From Bacteroidales bacterium UBA2714 (GTDB lineage: Bacteria; Bacteroidota; Bacteroidia; Bacteroidales; P3): a DNA stretch of 19,904 nucleotides. Both the position numbers and the translations under genes were made by a program. Shown here one piece after another: positions 8,034 to 15,576 of this stretch (its first letter is position 1; the number at the start of each line of letters is the position of its first letter). Location: positions 1-19,904 of the forward strand of contig DEKU01000053.1 in the NCBI GenBank assembly GCA_002354035.1. The letters are read 5' to 3'. The notes under the pieces were generated by a model. The model did not search any database. It worked only from the letters and a program-made list of their open reading frames with translations, and was not told the origin of the DNA.

Positions 8034-8558
8034 ATGACATTCTTAGACATCCTCATCGCCATCCCCCTTGCCTATTATATCTACAAAGGGTGGAAACGCG
8101 GCATTATTTTCGAACTGGCCACCCTCCTGGGCATCCTTGCCGGAATATGGGCCTCCGTTCATCTCTCCACATGGGTGGCCGAAGCACTCAAACTGGAGGG
8201 CGAAGGCTCAGTGCTGATAGCTTTCTTCATCACCTTTATGGGTGCCATCGTCATAGCCTATTTTCTGGGCAAAGTGGTCGAAGGGCTCTTCAAAATGGTC
8301 AAAGCCGAATTCCTCAACAAGCTGCTCGGCTCGGTATTGGGCATGCTCAAATGCCTCATCATCATCAGCATCCTCCTCAACTTCATCCTCCTCATCGATC
8401 GCAACCACGTCATCATCACCCCCAAAGTGCAGGAGGAGAGCATTCTCTACAAACCCACCTACACCATAGGCAACAAACTGTCACAGAGCCTCAAAACCTA
8501 CATCCTGGAGAAGCGCGAAGAGCTGTCGCAACAAAACAAAGACCAACAAGCATGCTGA
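8034..8558 (+). CDS. CvpA-family inner-membrane protein
   Basis: This 174-residue protein has four predicted membrane segments at about residues 5-20, 27-48, 60-80 and 100-122. The N-terminal pattern FLDILIAIPLAYYIYKGWKRG and the glycine-containing second helix are typical of CvpA proteins. The E. coli member is needed for colicin V production and envelope stress tolerance; the biochemical role is unknown. A hydrophilic tail rich in K, E and Q ends the protein. Its last seven bases overlap the start of the dihydrouridine synthase gene (ATGCTGA at 8552-8558), so translation is probably coupled. Confidence 0.82.
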   Translation: MTFLDILIAIPLAYYIYKGWKRGIIFELATLLGILAGIWASVHLSTWVAEALKLEGEGSVLIAFFITFMGAIVIAYFLGKVVEGLFKMVKAEFLNKLLGSVLGMLKCLIIISILLNFILLIDRNHVIITPKVQEESILYKPTYTIGNKLSQSLKTYILEKREELSQQNKDQQAC

Positions 8559-9484
8559 TTCTTGCCCCCATGCAGGGACTCACCGAACTAATGTTCCGCA
8601 AAGTGTACCACCAGTGTTTCCCCGGTGCTCTCGATGCGGCCATCTCCCCTTTCCTCTCCCTCACCCATGGCAACCTTGCCGATGCATGGAAAAAGATAGA
8701 CGATGTGCTGCCCGAAGCCAACGCCGACTCCCTTCCCGTCATCCCCCAAATCCTTGGTAAAGAGCCCGTCGAGTTTGTTGACCTTGCCAACCGCCTCTTC
8801 GACATTGGCTACACTGAAATCAACTGGAACATCGGCTGCCCCATGCGGCGCGTCACCGCCAAACACCGCGGCAGCGGCATACTCCCCTACCCCGACGAAG
8901 TCCGCGCCATACTCGACTACATCATCCCCCGCCTCCACCCCTCCCTGAGCATCAAGATGCGCCTCGGACTCCATCTCCCCGACGAGATATTCCCCCTCAT
9001 CCCCATCCTCAACGACTACCCCCTACGCGCCATCACCATCCATCCCCGCACCGGCAAACAGCAATACTCAGGCCAGGTAGACCTCGACACCTTCCAGCGC
9101 GCACTGCCACTCATCCGTCACAAAGTCATCTACAATGGCGACATCTGCACCCCGGCCGACTACCGGCGCATCCGCCAGCGTTTCCCTCAAATCGAAGACA
9201 TCATGATAGGCCGTGGCATCCTGTTCGACCCCCTCCTCCCCCTCCGCATCAAACACAACCAACCCGACGACCTGCAGGCCACCCTCCACTTCGTCCTTGC
9301 CCTCACCGACGCCATTGCCCAACTCCCCATCCGCGAGGAAAGCCGTATGCGCAAAACCAAAGAATACTGGTGCCTTGTCCGCCGCAGCCTCCCCATCACC
9401 GAGCAGCAGTCCCTCACCGTCCTCCACGCCCAAACACCCGCCGAAACCAGCCTCCGACTCCATGCCATTCTCGACTCCATTTAA
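8552..9484 (+). CDS. tRNA-dihydrouridine synthase family protein
   Basis: This 310-residue FMN-dependent enzyme reduces uridine to dihydrouridine in the tRNA D-loop, using NADPH. The start is the ATG giving MLILAPMQGLTE, because the AP-M-G motif sits at the very N-terminus in this family. The TIM-barrel motifs follow: NWNIGCP at 91-97 with catalytic Cys96, R-G-S-G-I at 106-110, IKMRLG at 134-139, IHPRT near 170, YNGDI near 197 and MIGRGIL near 223. At 310 residues it is near the usual length. I cannot tell which of DusA, DusB or DusC it matches or which tRNA position it modifies. Third codon positions are strongly C-biased. It overlaps cvpA by seven bases. Confidence 0.93.
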   Translation: MLILAPMQGLTELMFRKVYHQCFPGALDAAISPFLSLTHGNLADAWKKIDDVLPEANADSLPVIPQILGKEPVEFVDLANRLFDIGYTEINWNIGCPMRRVTAKHRGSGILPYPDEVRAILDYIIPRLHPSLSIKMRLGLHLPDEIFPLIPILNDYPLRAITIHPRTGKQQYSGQVDLDTFQRALPLIRHKVIYNGDICTPADYRRIRQRFPQIEDIMIGRGILFDPLLPLRIKHNQPDDLQATLHFVLALTDAIAQLPIREESRMRKTKEYWCLVRRSLPITEQQSLTVLHAQTPAETSLRLHAILDSI

Positions 9485-9568
9485 CACAACATCAACCCCT
9501 ATCCCCTTGTCAGCGAAAAAATATTTCTAAAATATAATAAAAAACCTCCATCCCCGTTATAAACAACA

Positions 9569-10567
9569 ATGAAACACCAAACACTCATAGCCCTGCTCCT
9601 CTTGCCCCTTTTCGCGGCAATGACCGGATGCAACCACAGCACCCCCACCGACGACATGTCTAACGAGGAAATCCTCCAAGTGCTGGACATCAAAATACAC
9701 AAAAACCCCAAGGACGACAACCTCTACTATGACCGCGCCAAAATCTATCTCGACCTGAACCGCGTCAACGACGCCATAGCCGACCTCTCGCGGGCCGTCT
9801 CCATCAACAACAAAGAGTTCAAATACCAAATGCTCCTCGGCGACGCCTACTTCGCCAACGGCAACGTCGAAAAAAGCTACCAAAGCCTCCAGCGCGCCCT
9901 CGAACTCGAACCCGAAAGCCAAGAAGCCTTCCTCAAACTGGGCGAGATAGCCTACTACAGCCGCGACTACGACCGCGCCATGGAAAACCTCAGCAAAGTC
10001 ACCGCCCACGACCCCCAAAACCGCACCGCCCTCTTCATGAAAGGATTCATCTACAAAGAAACCGGCGACACCAGCAACGCCATCATCCTCCTGCGCAAAG
10101 TGTGCGACCTCCACCCCGACTACGCCCCCGCCTTCGAGGAACTCGGCATGCTCTACGCCGACCACCACGACCCCCTGGCCGTCGAATACCTCAACACTGC
10201 CCTCCGTCTCGAACCCAACAACACCAACGCCCTCTACGGCCTTGCCATGTTCTACCAGAACCTCAACCAACCCGAAAAAGCCGAAGAACTCTACAAACAA
10301 ATCCTCGACATAAACGCCAACCACAAGGAAGCCTGGCACAACCGGGGCTACATCCAACTCTTCACCTACGGCGACTACCCCCTGGCCATCGAACACCTCA
10401 CCCGCGCCATCCAGTGCGACAGCAACTTCATCGAAGCCTGGACCAACCGCGGATGCGCCTACGAACTCCTCGGCGACAACAAGCACGCCCGCGAAGACTT
10501 CATGGCCGCCCTCCTCATCGACCACACCTTCCAGCCCGCCATCGACGGCCTCGACCGCATCAAATGA
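9569..10567 (+). CDS. Tetratricopeptide-repeat lipoprotein
   Basis: This is a 332-residue protein with signal MKHQTLIALLLLPLFAAMTGC and lipobox M-T-G-C21. It is then almost entirely tandem 34-residue TPR units from about 55 to 325 (for example DNLYYDRAKIYLDLNRVNDAI, NALYGLAMFYQNLNQPEKAE and EAWTNRGCAYELLGDNKHARE). TPR proteins are helical scaffolds that bind partner peptides; no catalytic residues are expected. Being a lipoprotein, it should be attached at the outer or inner membrane. Only 29 bases separate it from pyrB, and I see no promoter or terminator between them, so it may lead the pyrBI transcript. A function in pyrimidine synthesis is not implied. Confidence 0.9.
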   Translation: MKHQTLIALLLLPLFAAMTGCNHSTPTDDMSNEEILQVLDIKIHKNPKDDNLYYDRAKIYLDLNRVNDAIADLSRAVSINNKEFKYQMLLGDAYFANGNVEKSYQSLQRALELEPESQEAFLKLGEIAYYSRDYDRAMENLSKVTAHDPQNRTALFMKGFIYKETGDTSNAIILLRKVCDLHPDYAPAFEELGMLYADHHDPLAVEYLNTALRLEPNNTNALYGLAMFYQNLNQPEKAEELYKQILDINANHKEAWHNRGYIQLFTYGDYPLAIEHLTRAIQCDSNFIEAWTNRGCAYELLGDNKHAREDFMAALLIDHTFQPAIDGLDRIK

Positions 10568-10596
10568 TTTAAAACAAACATTCAAATAATACAATT

Positions 10597-11514
10597 ATGA
10601 GCACATTAAAAGGACGCAACCTCATCTCCATCACCGACTTCTCCAAAGAAGAATACATCGAAGTGCTGGACATTGCCGAAGAATTCGAAAAGAATCCCAA
10701 GCAGCGCATTCTGAGCGACAAAGTAGTCGCCACCCTCTTCTTCGAACCCTCCACCCGCACACGTCTCAGCTTCGAAAGCGCTGCCAACCAGCTGGGTGCC
10801 CGCATCATCGGCTTTAGCGACCCCGGCGGCACCAGTGTGCAAAAAGGCGAATCGCTCCACGACACCATCGTCATGGTCTCCAGCTACGCCGACCTCATCG
10901 TCATGCGCAACCCCAAGGAAGGCTCCTCTCGCTACGCCTCCGAAGTGGCCACCGTGCCCGTCATCAACGCCGGCGACGGCGCCAACCAGCACCCCACCCA
11001 ATGCATGCTCGACCTCTACTCCATCCGCAAAACACAAGGCACCCTCGAAAACCTCAACATCGCCTGCGTCGGCGACCTCAAATACGGCCGCACCGTCCAC
11101 TCCCTCGTCCAAGCCATGTGCAACTTCAACGCCACCTTCCACCTCGTCTCCCCCGAAGAGCTGAAACTCCCCTCCTCCGTCAAGATGAGCATCAAAAACG
11201 CCGGCCTCAAATACTACCAATACACCGACATCCAGAGCGTCATCCCCACCGCCGACATCATCTACATGACCCGCGTCCAGCGCGAGCGCTTCCCGGATCC
11301 CCTCGAATACGAACGCGTCAAAGACAGCTGCATCCTCACCGCCTCCATGCTCCAGGGCTGCAAACCCAACATGCGCGTGCTGCACCCCCTGCCCCGCGTC
11401 AACGAAATCACCACCGACGTCGACAGCACCCCCTACGCCTACTACTTCCGTCAGGCCCAGAACGGCGTCTACGTCCGTCAGGCACTCATGGCCGCCATCC
11501 TCGGAGCCAGATAA
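10597..11514 (+). CDS. pyrB: Aspartate carbamoyltransferase, catalytic chain
   Basis: The 305-residue product joins carbamoyl phosphate and L-aspartate to give N-carbamoyl-aspartate, the committed step of pyrimidine synthesis. The carbamoyl-phosphate site S-T-R-T is at 52-55 (FFEPSTRTRLSFE). The GGTSVQKGESL loop carrying the catalytic lysine donated between subunits is at 78-88, HPTQ at 132-135 and the aspartate-binding HPLPR at 263-267. Length is typical of the catalytic chain. It is followed 51 bases later by the regulatory chain gene, the classical pyrBI pair, so the enzyme is the allosteric dodecameric class. Confidence 0.98.
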   Translation: MSTLKGRNLISITDFSKEEYIEVLDIAEEFEKNPKQRILSDKVVATLFFEPSTRTRLSFESAANQLGARIIGFSDPGGTSVQKGESLHDTIVMVSSYADLIVMRNPKEGSSRYASEVATVPVINAGDGANQHPTQCMLDLYSIRKTQGTLENLNIACVGDLKYGRTVHSLVQAMCNFNATFHLVSPEELKLPSSVKMSIKNAGLKYYQYTDIQSVIPTADIIYMTRVQRERFPDPLEYERVKDSCILTASMLQGCKPNMRVLHPLPRVNEITTDVDSTPYAYYFRQAQNGVYVRQALMAAILGAR

Positions 11515-11565
11515 CCCAACCCCATCACAATTAACAACACAACAACCACAATAACAACAATCATC

Positions 11566-12027
11566 ATGGACACAAAGAAAGAACTCGTCGTCTCCGCCAT
11601 CGAGAACGGCACCGTCATCGACCATATCCCCACCGAGTCCGTCTACCAAGTCATCCACCTCCTCGGCCTCGAAGAATACAAAGACGAAGTACTCATCGGA
11701 AACTACCTCCAAAGCTCCAAACTGGGACGCAAAGGCATCATCAAAATCAAAAACAAACACTTCACCAAAGACGAAGTGAGCATGGTGGCCCTCGTGGCGC
11801 CCTCCGTCACCATCATCACCATCCAGGACTACAAAGTCATCGAAAAATTCTCCACCGAAATCCCCGACCACGTCGAGAACCTCGTCAAATGCGCCAACCC
11901 CAAGTGCATCACCAACAGCGAAGCCGTTCCCACCAAATTCGACATCGTCGACAAGCAGAACCTCAAACTCCGCTGCCACTACTGCGAAAAATTCACCACC
12001 AAGGAAACCCTCCACTTCATCCACTAA
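11566..12027 (+). CDS. pyrI: Aspartate carbamoyltransferase, regulatory chain
   Basis: This 153-residue subunit binds nucleotide effectors (CTP inhibits and ATP activates in known members) and docks on the catalytic trimers through a zinc domain. The N-terminal allosteric domain spans about 1-100 (KELVVSAIENGTVIDHIP, LLGLEEYKDEVLIGNYLQSS). The zinc ligands are Cys109, Cys114, Cys137 and Cys140 in the pattern CxxxxC-x22-CxxC. All four are present. It is co-directional with pyrB and surely forms one transcript with it. Confidence 0.98.
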   Translation: MDTKKELVVSAIENGTVIDHIPTESVYQVIHLLGLEEYKDEVLIGNYLQSSKLGRKGIIKIKNKHFTKDEVSMVALVAPSVTIITIQDYKVIEKFSTEIPDHVENLVKCANPKCITNSEAVPTKFDIVDKQNLKLRCHYCEKFTTKETLHFIH

Positions 12028-12076
12028 TCCCCCAGCGCCCCACGCCGACAACAACCCTCACAAACACTCCCGCACC

Positions 12077-12454
12077 ATGAGAAAATACTACGTCTCCCTC
12101 ACCCTCATGACCATCGTCATGGTCCTGGCCGCCTTCTGCACCCTCTGGTTCGCACAAGGCATCTTCCAGACCATCTTCCCCCTCATACCGCTCTATTTCG
12201 CCCTCGTCACCGGCCTGCAACACTACGCCGTAGTGAAAAGCTTCTACAAAGACCCCCGCACCTTCGTCAAAAACTTCCTCGGGCTCACCGTCGGCACCCT
12301 CTTCCTCCACCTCGTCCTCCTCTGCACCTGGGCCTTCACCCACATCCCCCAGGCTCGCACCTTCATCCTGGCCTTCTGCATCTGCTACATCGCCTACCTC
12401 GCCTTCGAAACCATCGCACTCGTCATCCTCGTCAAAAACCAACGCCAGCAATAA
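12077..12454 (+). CDS. Small integral membrane protein, function unknown
   Basis: The 125-residue product has four hydrophobic segments (about 5-27, 34-54, 68-92 and 95-119) and a basic C-terminus. I do not recognise the family. It lies 49 bases after pyrI in the same direction and just before a strong terminator, so it is probably the last gene of the TPR-pyrBI transcript. Codon use is C-ending like its neighbours, so it looks native rather than recently acquired. A transport or regulatory role cannot be argued from the sequence. Confidence 0.75.
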   Translation: MRKYYVSLTLMTIVMVLAAFCTLWFAQGIFQTIFPLIPLYFALVTGLQHYAVVKSFYKDPRTFVKNFLGLTVGTLFLHLVLLCTWAFTHIPQARTFILAFCICYIAYLAFETIALVILVKNQRQQ

Positions 12455-12473
12455 CCCACACCCCTCTCACAAC

Positions 12474-12508
12474 AAAGGGCAGCCTCCACGCGGAGGCTGC
12501 CCTTTGCT
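12474..12508. terminator. Strong, possibly bidirectional terminator after the pyr cluster
   Basis: A perfect 14-bp stem (AAAGGGCAGCCTCC at 12474-12487 with GGAGGCTGCCCTTT at 12492-12505) closes a four-base loop ACGC. It lies between convergent genes and ends in TTT on either strand, so it may serve both the small membrane protein gene and the minus-strand T9SS gene. Confidence 0.88.
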
Positions 12509-12525
12509 CATTCAGCGGCGGGCCC

Positions 12526-13989
12526 TCAATTATTCACCACCTTCTTATACACATTGCCCTGTGGCGTCTGCATCTCCACAATGAATATCCCCTTATAGGG
12601 AAGCGCCAGCGTCGTGCTGCCACCCTGCGGGCGCTGCTGTGCCAACCGCTGTCCCGTCACCGAGTAAAGCGTCATCTCCCGCACAGCCAAACCGCCGAAA
12701 TCAACCACACAGCGGCCATTGGCCGGATTGGGGCTGAGCGTCACCGCCTCCGCCAACACCTCATTCACCGAATGCGGCGTGAGCGAGTCGGTCGTAAACT
12801 GCAAATAGGCCCAAGTGCTCGTCGACGTGTCGCCACACTCCGACCGCACATAAAAATCATACGTCGTGCCCGGCGTCAGGTCAACCACCACCGCCGAACT
12901 GTCCGTAACCGTAAAATGCACACCCCTGCCACGGACAAAACCGGCAGGACCCACCTCCACCATCCACTTGTCCGGAACCACCGTGCTGCTCCACTTCAGC
13001 ACCGCATGCACCGTCGAAATGGCATCCAGCCACACATCCGTCACCCTTCCACACGACCCGTCGCGCTGCACAATCGTCAAACTGTCCAGAAACAGCTTCG
13101 ACCCCCTCGCACGATTCTTCTCATTGGCCGACGATATGGCAATCACCACCAGCGAGTCGGCCTCCACAAAAGCATACTCAGCCGGGTAATACTCATTCAA
13201 CGTATAATAATCCATCTCGAAAGGCTCGTAATACGTAGTGTCATACAGCTGGAACAGATTCTTCGACCCCGCACCCACAAGCATCCTGCGGCCCAGAATC
13301 GGGTCGTAATAAGTGCCCAACGCCACCAGCGTGCCGTTATCGTCGATATCGCCGCTCCCGTTGCCGTCAATATACTTATACATGCCGCGCAACCGGTTGA
13401 ACTCAAAACCATTCAGCGGCGCGCCGCCAGTCAGCAGCTCGTTCAGGTCGGTAGTGTCCACCAACTCCAGCAGCCACGACAAATCACCCTCATTATCCGA
13501 CAACCTTTCCATCAGGGGCAAAATCTTCATCAAATCCACCTCGGCGTTGACCACAATCGAAGGAATCACCTCAGCCTGCAAAGACGAATCCAGCAGCTGA
13601 CCCACCAACGTGGTGGCAATAGGCGAAAGCACATCGCCCAGCAGGAACGACTCAGCCATCAGTCCCGACTGCCCCTGCGGCGCATGCAGCGAATCGCGCG
13701 CCACCTTGCACACAGGCACCGAAAAATTGATTGGCAGCGTAAAGCCCATATAACTGACCGTATCGTTCATACTGAACATCGGGGCATGCCACCCCTCCGG
13801 CAACGTGTAAGCGCCATACAGCGGAATCGGCAGCGTCATCACCTCCGCCGAGTCGCCCGGATATTCAATCCATTCCTCAAAATTGCCATACTCGACAGGC
13901 ACAATCGAGTCTCTCGACTGGGCATACACGCAATCCGCCATGCCCATCATAATTACTGCCAACAATGCAGCACTGAAAAACTTTTTCAT
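12526..13989 (-). CDS. Secreted protein with fibronectin III and T9SS sorting domains
   Basis: This 487-residue exported protein begins with signal peptide MKKFFSAALLAVIMMGMADCVYAQ (cleavage likely after A23). Residues about 35-310 form a beta-rich region beginning GNFEEWIEYPG. Its later part (LGTYYDPILGRRMLVGAGSK ... RGSKLFLDSLTI) resembles the putative carbohydrate-metabolism (PCMD) domains of other T9SS substrates; I offer that only as a likeness. A D-rich stretch DGNGSGDIDDNG near 210 may bind calcium. A fibronectin III-like domain follows (about 318-405). The end carries a type A T9SS C-terminal domain: LSPNPANGRCVVDF, MTLYSVTGQRL and IFIVEMQTPQGNVYKKVV. The protein should cross the outer membrane by the type IX system and be surface-attached or released. 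It is transcribed alone from a promoter divergent from tRNA-Ser. Confidence 0.88.
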   Translation of the reverse strand: MKKFFSAALLAVIMMGMADCVYAQSRDSIVPVEYGNFEEWIEYPGDSAEVMTLPIPLYGAYTLPEGWHAPMFSMNDTVSYMGFTLPINFSVPVCKVARDSLHAPQGQSGLMAESFLLGDVLSPIATTLVGQLLDSSLQAEVIPSIVVNAEVDLMKILPLMERLSDNEGDLSWLLELVDTTDLNELLTGGAPLNGFEFNRLRGMYKYIDGNGSGDIDDNGTLVALGTYYDPILGRRMLVGAGSKNLFQLYDTTYYEPFEMDYYTLNEYYPAEYAFVEADSLVVIAISSANEKNRARGSKLFLDSLTIVQRDGSCGRVTDVWLDAISTVHAVLKWSSTVVPDKWMVEVGPAGFVRGRGVHFTVTDSSAVVVDLTPGTTYDFYVRSECGDTSTSTWAYLQFTTDSLTPHSVNEVLAEAVTLSPNPANGRCVVDFGGLAVREMTLYSVTGQRLAQQRPQGGSTTLALPYKGIFIVEMQTPQGNVYKKVVNN

Positions 13990-14049
13990 AACATGTAAAA
14001 CATTAATATTTAAGCAATAATCAAAACACTACAGGTTTAATCACATCTG

Positions 14050-14080
14050 CAAAGGTACAACTTTTTTTGGTATTTAAAAA
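14050..14080 (-). promoter_or_regulatory. Promoter for the T9SS-sorted protein gene
   Basis: On the minus strand TACCTTTG (14057-14050) is a full -7 match. A T run lies 19 bp upstream in place of the TTTG -33 element. It is the mirror half of a perfect inverted repeat whose other half is the tRNA-Ser promoter. The leader would be about 55 bases. Confidence 0.75.
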
Positions 14081-14096
14081 AAAAGTTGTACCTTTG
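14066..14096 (+). promoter_or_regulatory. Promoter for tRNA-Ser(CGA)
   Basis: TTTG at 14066-14069, a 19-bp spacer and TACCTTTG at 14089-14096 fit the Bacteroidetes consensus exactly. Transcription would begin near 14103, about 40 bases before the tRNA. The element overlaps the opposing promoter. Confidence 0.85.
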
Positions 14097-14144
14097 CATC
14101 ACCAATCAAGAGAGCAAAACACTCCCAACACACTGATAATCAAT

Positions 14145-14234
14145 GGAGAGGTGCCGGAGTGGTCGATCGGGGCGGTCTCGAAAACCGTTGACCAGCTTGC
14201 TGGTCCCAGGGTTCGAATCCCTGCCTCTCCGCCA
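14145..14234 (+). tRNA. tRNA-Ser (anticodon CGA)
   Basis: This is a 90-base class II tRNA. The acceptor arm GGAGAGG (14145-14151) pairs with CCTCTCC (14224-14230), followed by G and an encoded CCA. The anticodon loop CTCGAAA gives anticodon CGA, reading UCG serine codons. A long variable arm (ACCAGCTTGCTGGT) and T-loop GGTTCGAATCC confirm the serine type. A strong terminator follows 60 bases downstream. Confidence 0.97.
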
Positions 14235-14293
14235 AGCGTGGGTGCTGCGCACAAGATGGCTCCCGCCCATGTAAACAGATTATCAGAACAATC

Positions 14294-14329
14294 TCCGCCT
14301 CAGGCCCGGCCTGGGGCGGAACTTTTTTA
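14294..14329 (+). terminator. Intrinsic terminator of tRNA-Ser
   Basis: A 12-bp stem (TCCGCCTCAGGC at 14294-14305 with GCCTGGGGCGGA at 14309-14320, one G-T pair) with a three-base loop is followed by T6 at 14323-14328. Confidence 0.92.
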
Positions 14330-14542
14330 TACCTCTGATGCCCCATCGCCCATAGCCCCCACCCTACCACCAAGAGACAACCCCATCACTTACTCAAAAC
14401 ATAATATCTTCTTAGACGAGATAATACCTCTTTGCAAGAAACCAAATAGAGAATAAATGGAGACAAAATAGAAAATAAATAGAGTATAAATAGCGACCGT
14501 GCAACGACGCTGGAGCGGACCTGGCGCACCGGAGGTGGGAGG
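14330..14542. other. Intergenic region between tRNA-Ser and the 178-residue gene
   Basis: I see no credible gene here. The right part (14444-14493) is an A-rich direct repeat described separately. Composition switches from C-rich to G-rich plus strand across this stretch. Confidence 0.4.
14444..14493. repeat. A-rich 22-base tandem repeat, about 2.3 copies
   Basis: Two 22-base units (14444-14465 and 14466-14487) begin AAATAGAGAATAAATGGAG and AAATAGAAAATAAATAGAG, followed by a partial AAATAG. They differ at a few positions. The block lies downstream of the minus-strand 178-residue gene and has no evident coding role. Confidence 0.7.
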
Positions 14543-15079
14543 TCAGGACTGAAGGGAGGCGAGGCGGGTGCGGCGCAAGGCCTCATGGCTGCCGAAGCCC
14601 ACGCCGTCCACGTCCTCCATCAGGAGGTAGCAGGTGCCGTCCTGCTGGCCGTCCTCGGTCACCAACTCTATCTCCACCACCGTGTCGTTGAACGAGGCAA
14701 TCCAGCCAAAGAACTGCATGTCGAACTGCGTGCCCACTTCGGCCATCAGATGTTCCTGCTGGCAGAGGGTGAGGGCCACCGTGAAGAGGTCCAGCTCTGA
14801 CCAATAGCCCTGCGGCAGGTCGTATTTCGTCGGTTTGGGCTTGATGAAACGCATCATGTTGCGGAGATAGGTCGTCCCCTTCTGCAGACGGATGATGCTG
14901 TCGATGCGCTTGACATAATAGCCGTCGTCGAGGTCGTTCTCGCTGAAAGCGTGGACGAGGTATTCCATTTCCGAACAGGCCACGACAAAGCCCACGCTGA
15001 AACGGGTGTTGTCGTCGGGGTTGGTGTAGATTTCTACCAGCTCATTGGTATTGCAGAGTTTGCTTAATACATCTTCCAT
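14543..15079 (-). CDS. Conserved-looking 178-residue protein, function unknown
   Basis: The chosen start gives MEDVLSKLCNTNELVEIYTN; an in-frame ATG 69 bases upstream would add an unlikely extension. The first 75 residues read as a small beta-barrel (LVEIYTNPDDNTRFSVGFVV, YLVHAFSENDLDDGYYVKRIDSIIRL). The pattern of short hydrophobic strands recalls LSm-like or SH3-like folds, but I cannot name a family. The middle is helical (LFTVALTLCQQEHLMAEV) and a second strand-rich part follows (GWIASFNDTVVEIELVTEDGQQ, TCYLLMEDVDGVGFG). There are no signal peptide, membrane segments or catalytic motifs. It is probably cytoplasmic and monocistronic, lying behind tRNA-Glu and its terminator. Confidence 0.75.
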   Translation of the reverse strand: MEDVLSKLCNTNELVEIYTNPDDNTRFSVGFVVACSEMEYLVHAFSENDLDDGYYVKRIDSIIRLQKGTTYLRNMMRFIKPKPTKYDLPQGYWSELDLFTVALTLCQQEHLMAEVGTQFDMQFFGWIASFNDTVVEIELVTEDGQQDGTCYLLMEDVDGVGFGSHEALRRTRLASLQS

Positions 15080-15157
15080 GATTGCGAGTGTTTTAAAGTT
15101 GAGTCCTTCACTGGGCAAGCCGCACAAAGCGGCGCGCCACGGCATCACGACTGGGAC

Positions 15158-15192
15158 AAAAAAAGCGACAAACCTTTGGGATTTATCGCTTT
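15158..15192 (-). terminator. Intrinsic terminator of tRNA-Glu
   Basis: On the minus strand AAAGCGA (15192-15186) pairs with TCGCTTT, with further pairing in the interior, followed by a T run ending at 15158. It starts four bases after the tRNA 3' end. Confidence 0.88.
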
Positions 15193-15195
15193 CCG

Positions 15196-15269
15196 TACCG
15201 CATACCAGAGTCGAACTGGTGATCTACTGCGTGAGAGGCAGTTGTCCTGGACCACTAGACGAATGCGGC
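15196..15269 (-). tRNA. tRNA-Glu (anticodon CTC)
   Basis: Read on the minus strand, the acceptor arm GCCGCAT pairs with ATGCGGT (first pair G-U) plus discriminator A. The anticodon stem ACTGC/GCAGT closes loop CTCTCAC with anticodon CTC, reading GAG. The T-arm loop is GTTCGACTC. CCA is not encoded, unlike the tRNA-Ser nearby. Promoter and terminator are both recognisable. Confidence 0.95.
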
Positions 15270-15303
15270 TTTTATCAGGTGATTTCCCTTTCGAAATCGA
15301 GTG

Positions 15304-15334
15304 CAAAAGTACAACTTTTTTCCGACATGGCAAA
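15304..15334 (-). promoter_or_regulatory. Promoter for tRNA-Glu
   Basis: On the minus strand TTTG (15334-15331), a 19-bp spacer and TACTTTTG (15311-15304) match the Bacteroidetes consensus. The leader to the tRNA is about 28 bases. Confidence 0.85.
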
Positions 15335-15576
15335 TTTTTTGCAACAAAAATTTAGCGTCGTATGCAGTAACATCTATATACCAATGTTTTATGTAAGTAA
15401 ATATTTTTACGTCAGGGTGATTCAAGGGGGCTGAAAACGGGGTTGCATAGGGTGGTTTTATGCAAATTCGGGGTAGTTTTGCCACGGGTATTTGTTCCAC
15501 ATCGGTTGTCTTCCCCTGCGCTCCCCCCTGTCATGAGGGGAGGTCTGGGGCGGTTGGGAGGATTGCGGGGTGGAAA
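15335..15576. other. Intergenic region with inverted repeat and GC-rich patch
   Basis: No gene is seen. TTGCATA (15443-15449) and TATGCAA (15459-15465) form a 7-bp inverted repeat with a 9-base gap, possibly an operator. CTCCCC at 15521-15526 pairs with GGGGAG at 15537-15542, in a patch (15513-15560) that resembles the GC-rich patch near 680-765. Confidence 0.4.

Noticed and set aside
10606..12054. Minus-strand open frame of 482 codons opposite pyrB and pyrI
   Set aside because: Low-complexity V/G/D/F-rich translation caused by the C-ending codon bias of the real genes on the plus strand.
12772..13998. Plus-strand frame of 408 codons opposite the T9SS gene
   Set aside because: R/H/Q/I-rich nonsense translation; the minus-strand gene has signal peptide, fibronectin III-like and T9SS sorting domains.
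14067..14456. Plus-strand frame of 129 codons
   Set aside because: It runs through the tRNA-Ser gene and its terminator.
14000..14500. Chromosomal replication origin at the skew flip
   Set aside because: No dnaA, dnaN, gidA or similar neighbours and no cluster of DnaA boxes; recorded only as a skew observation.
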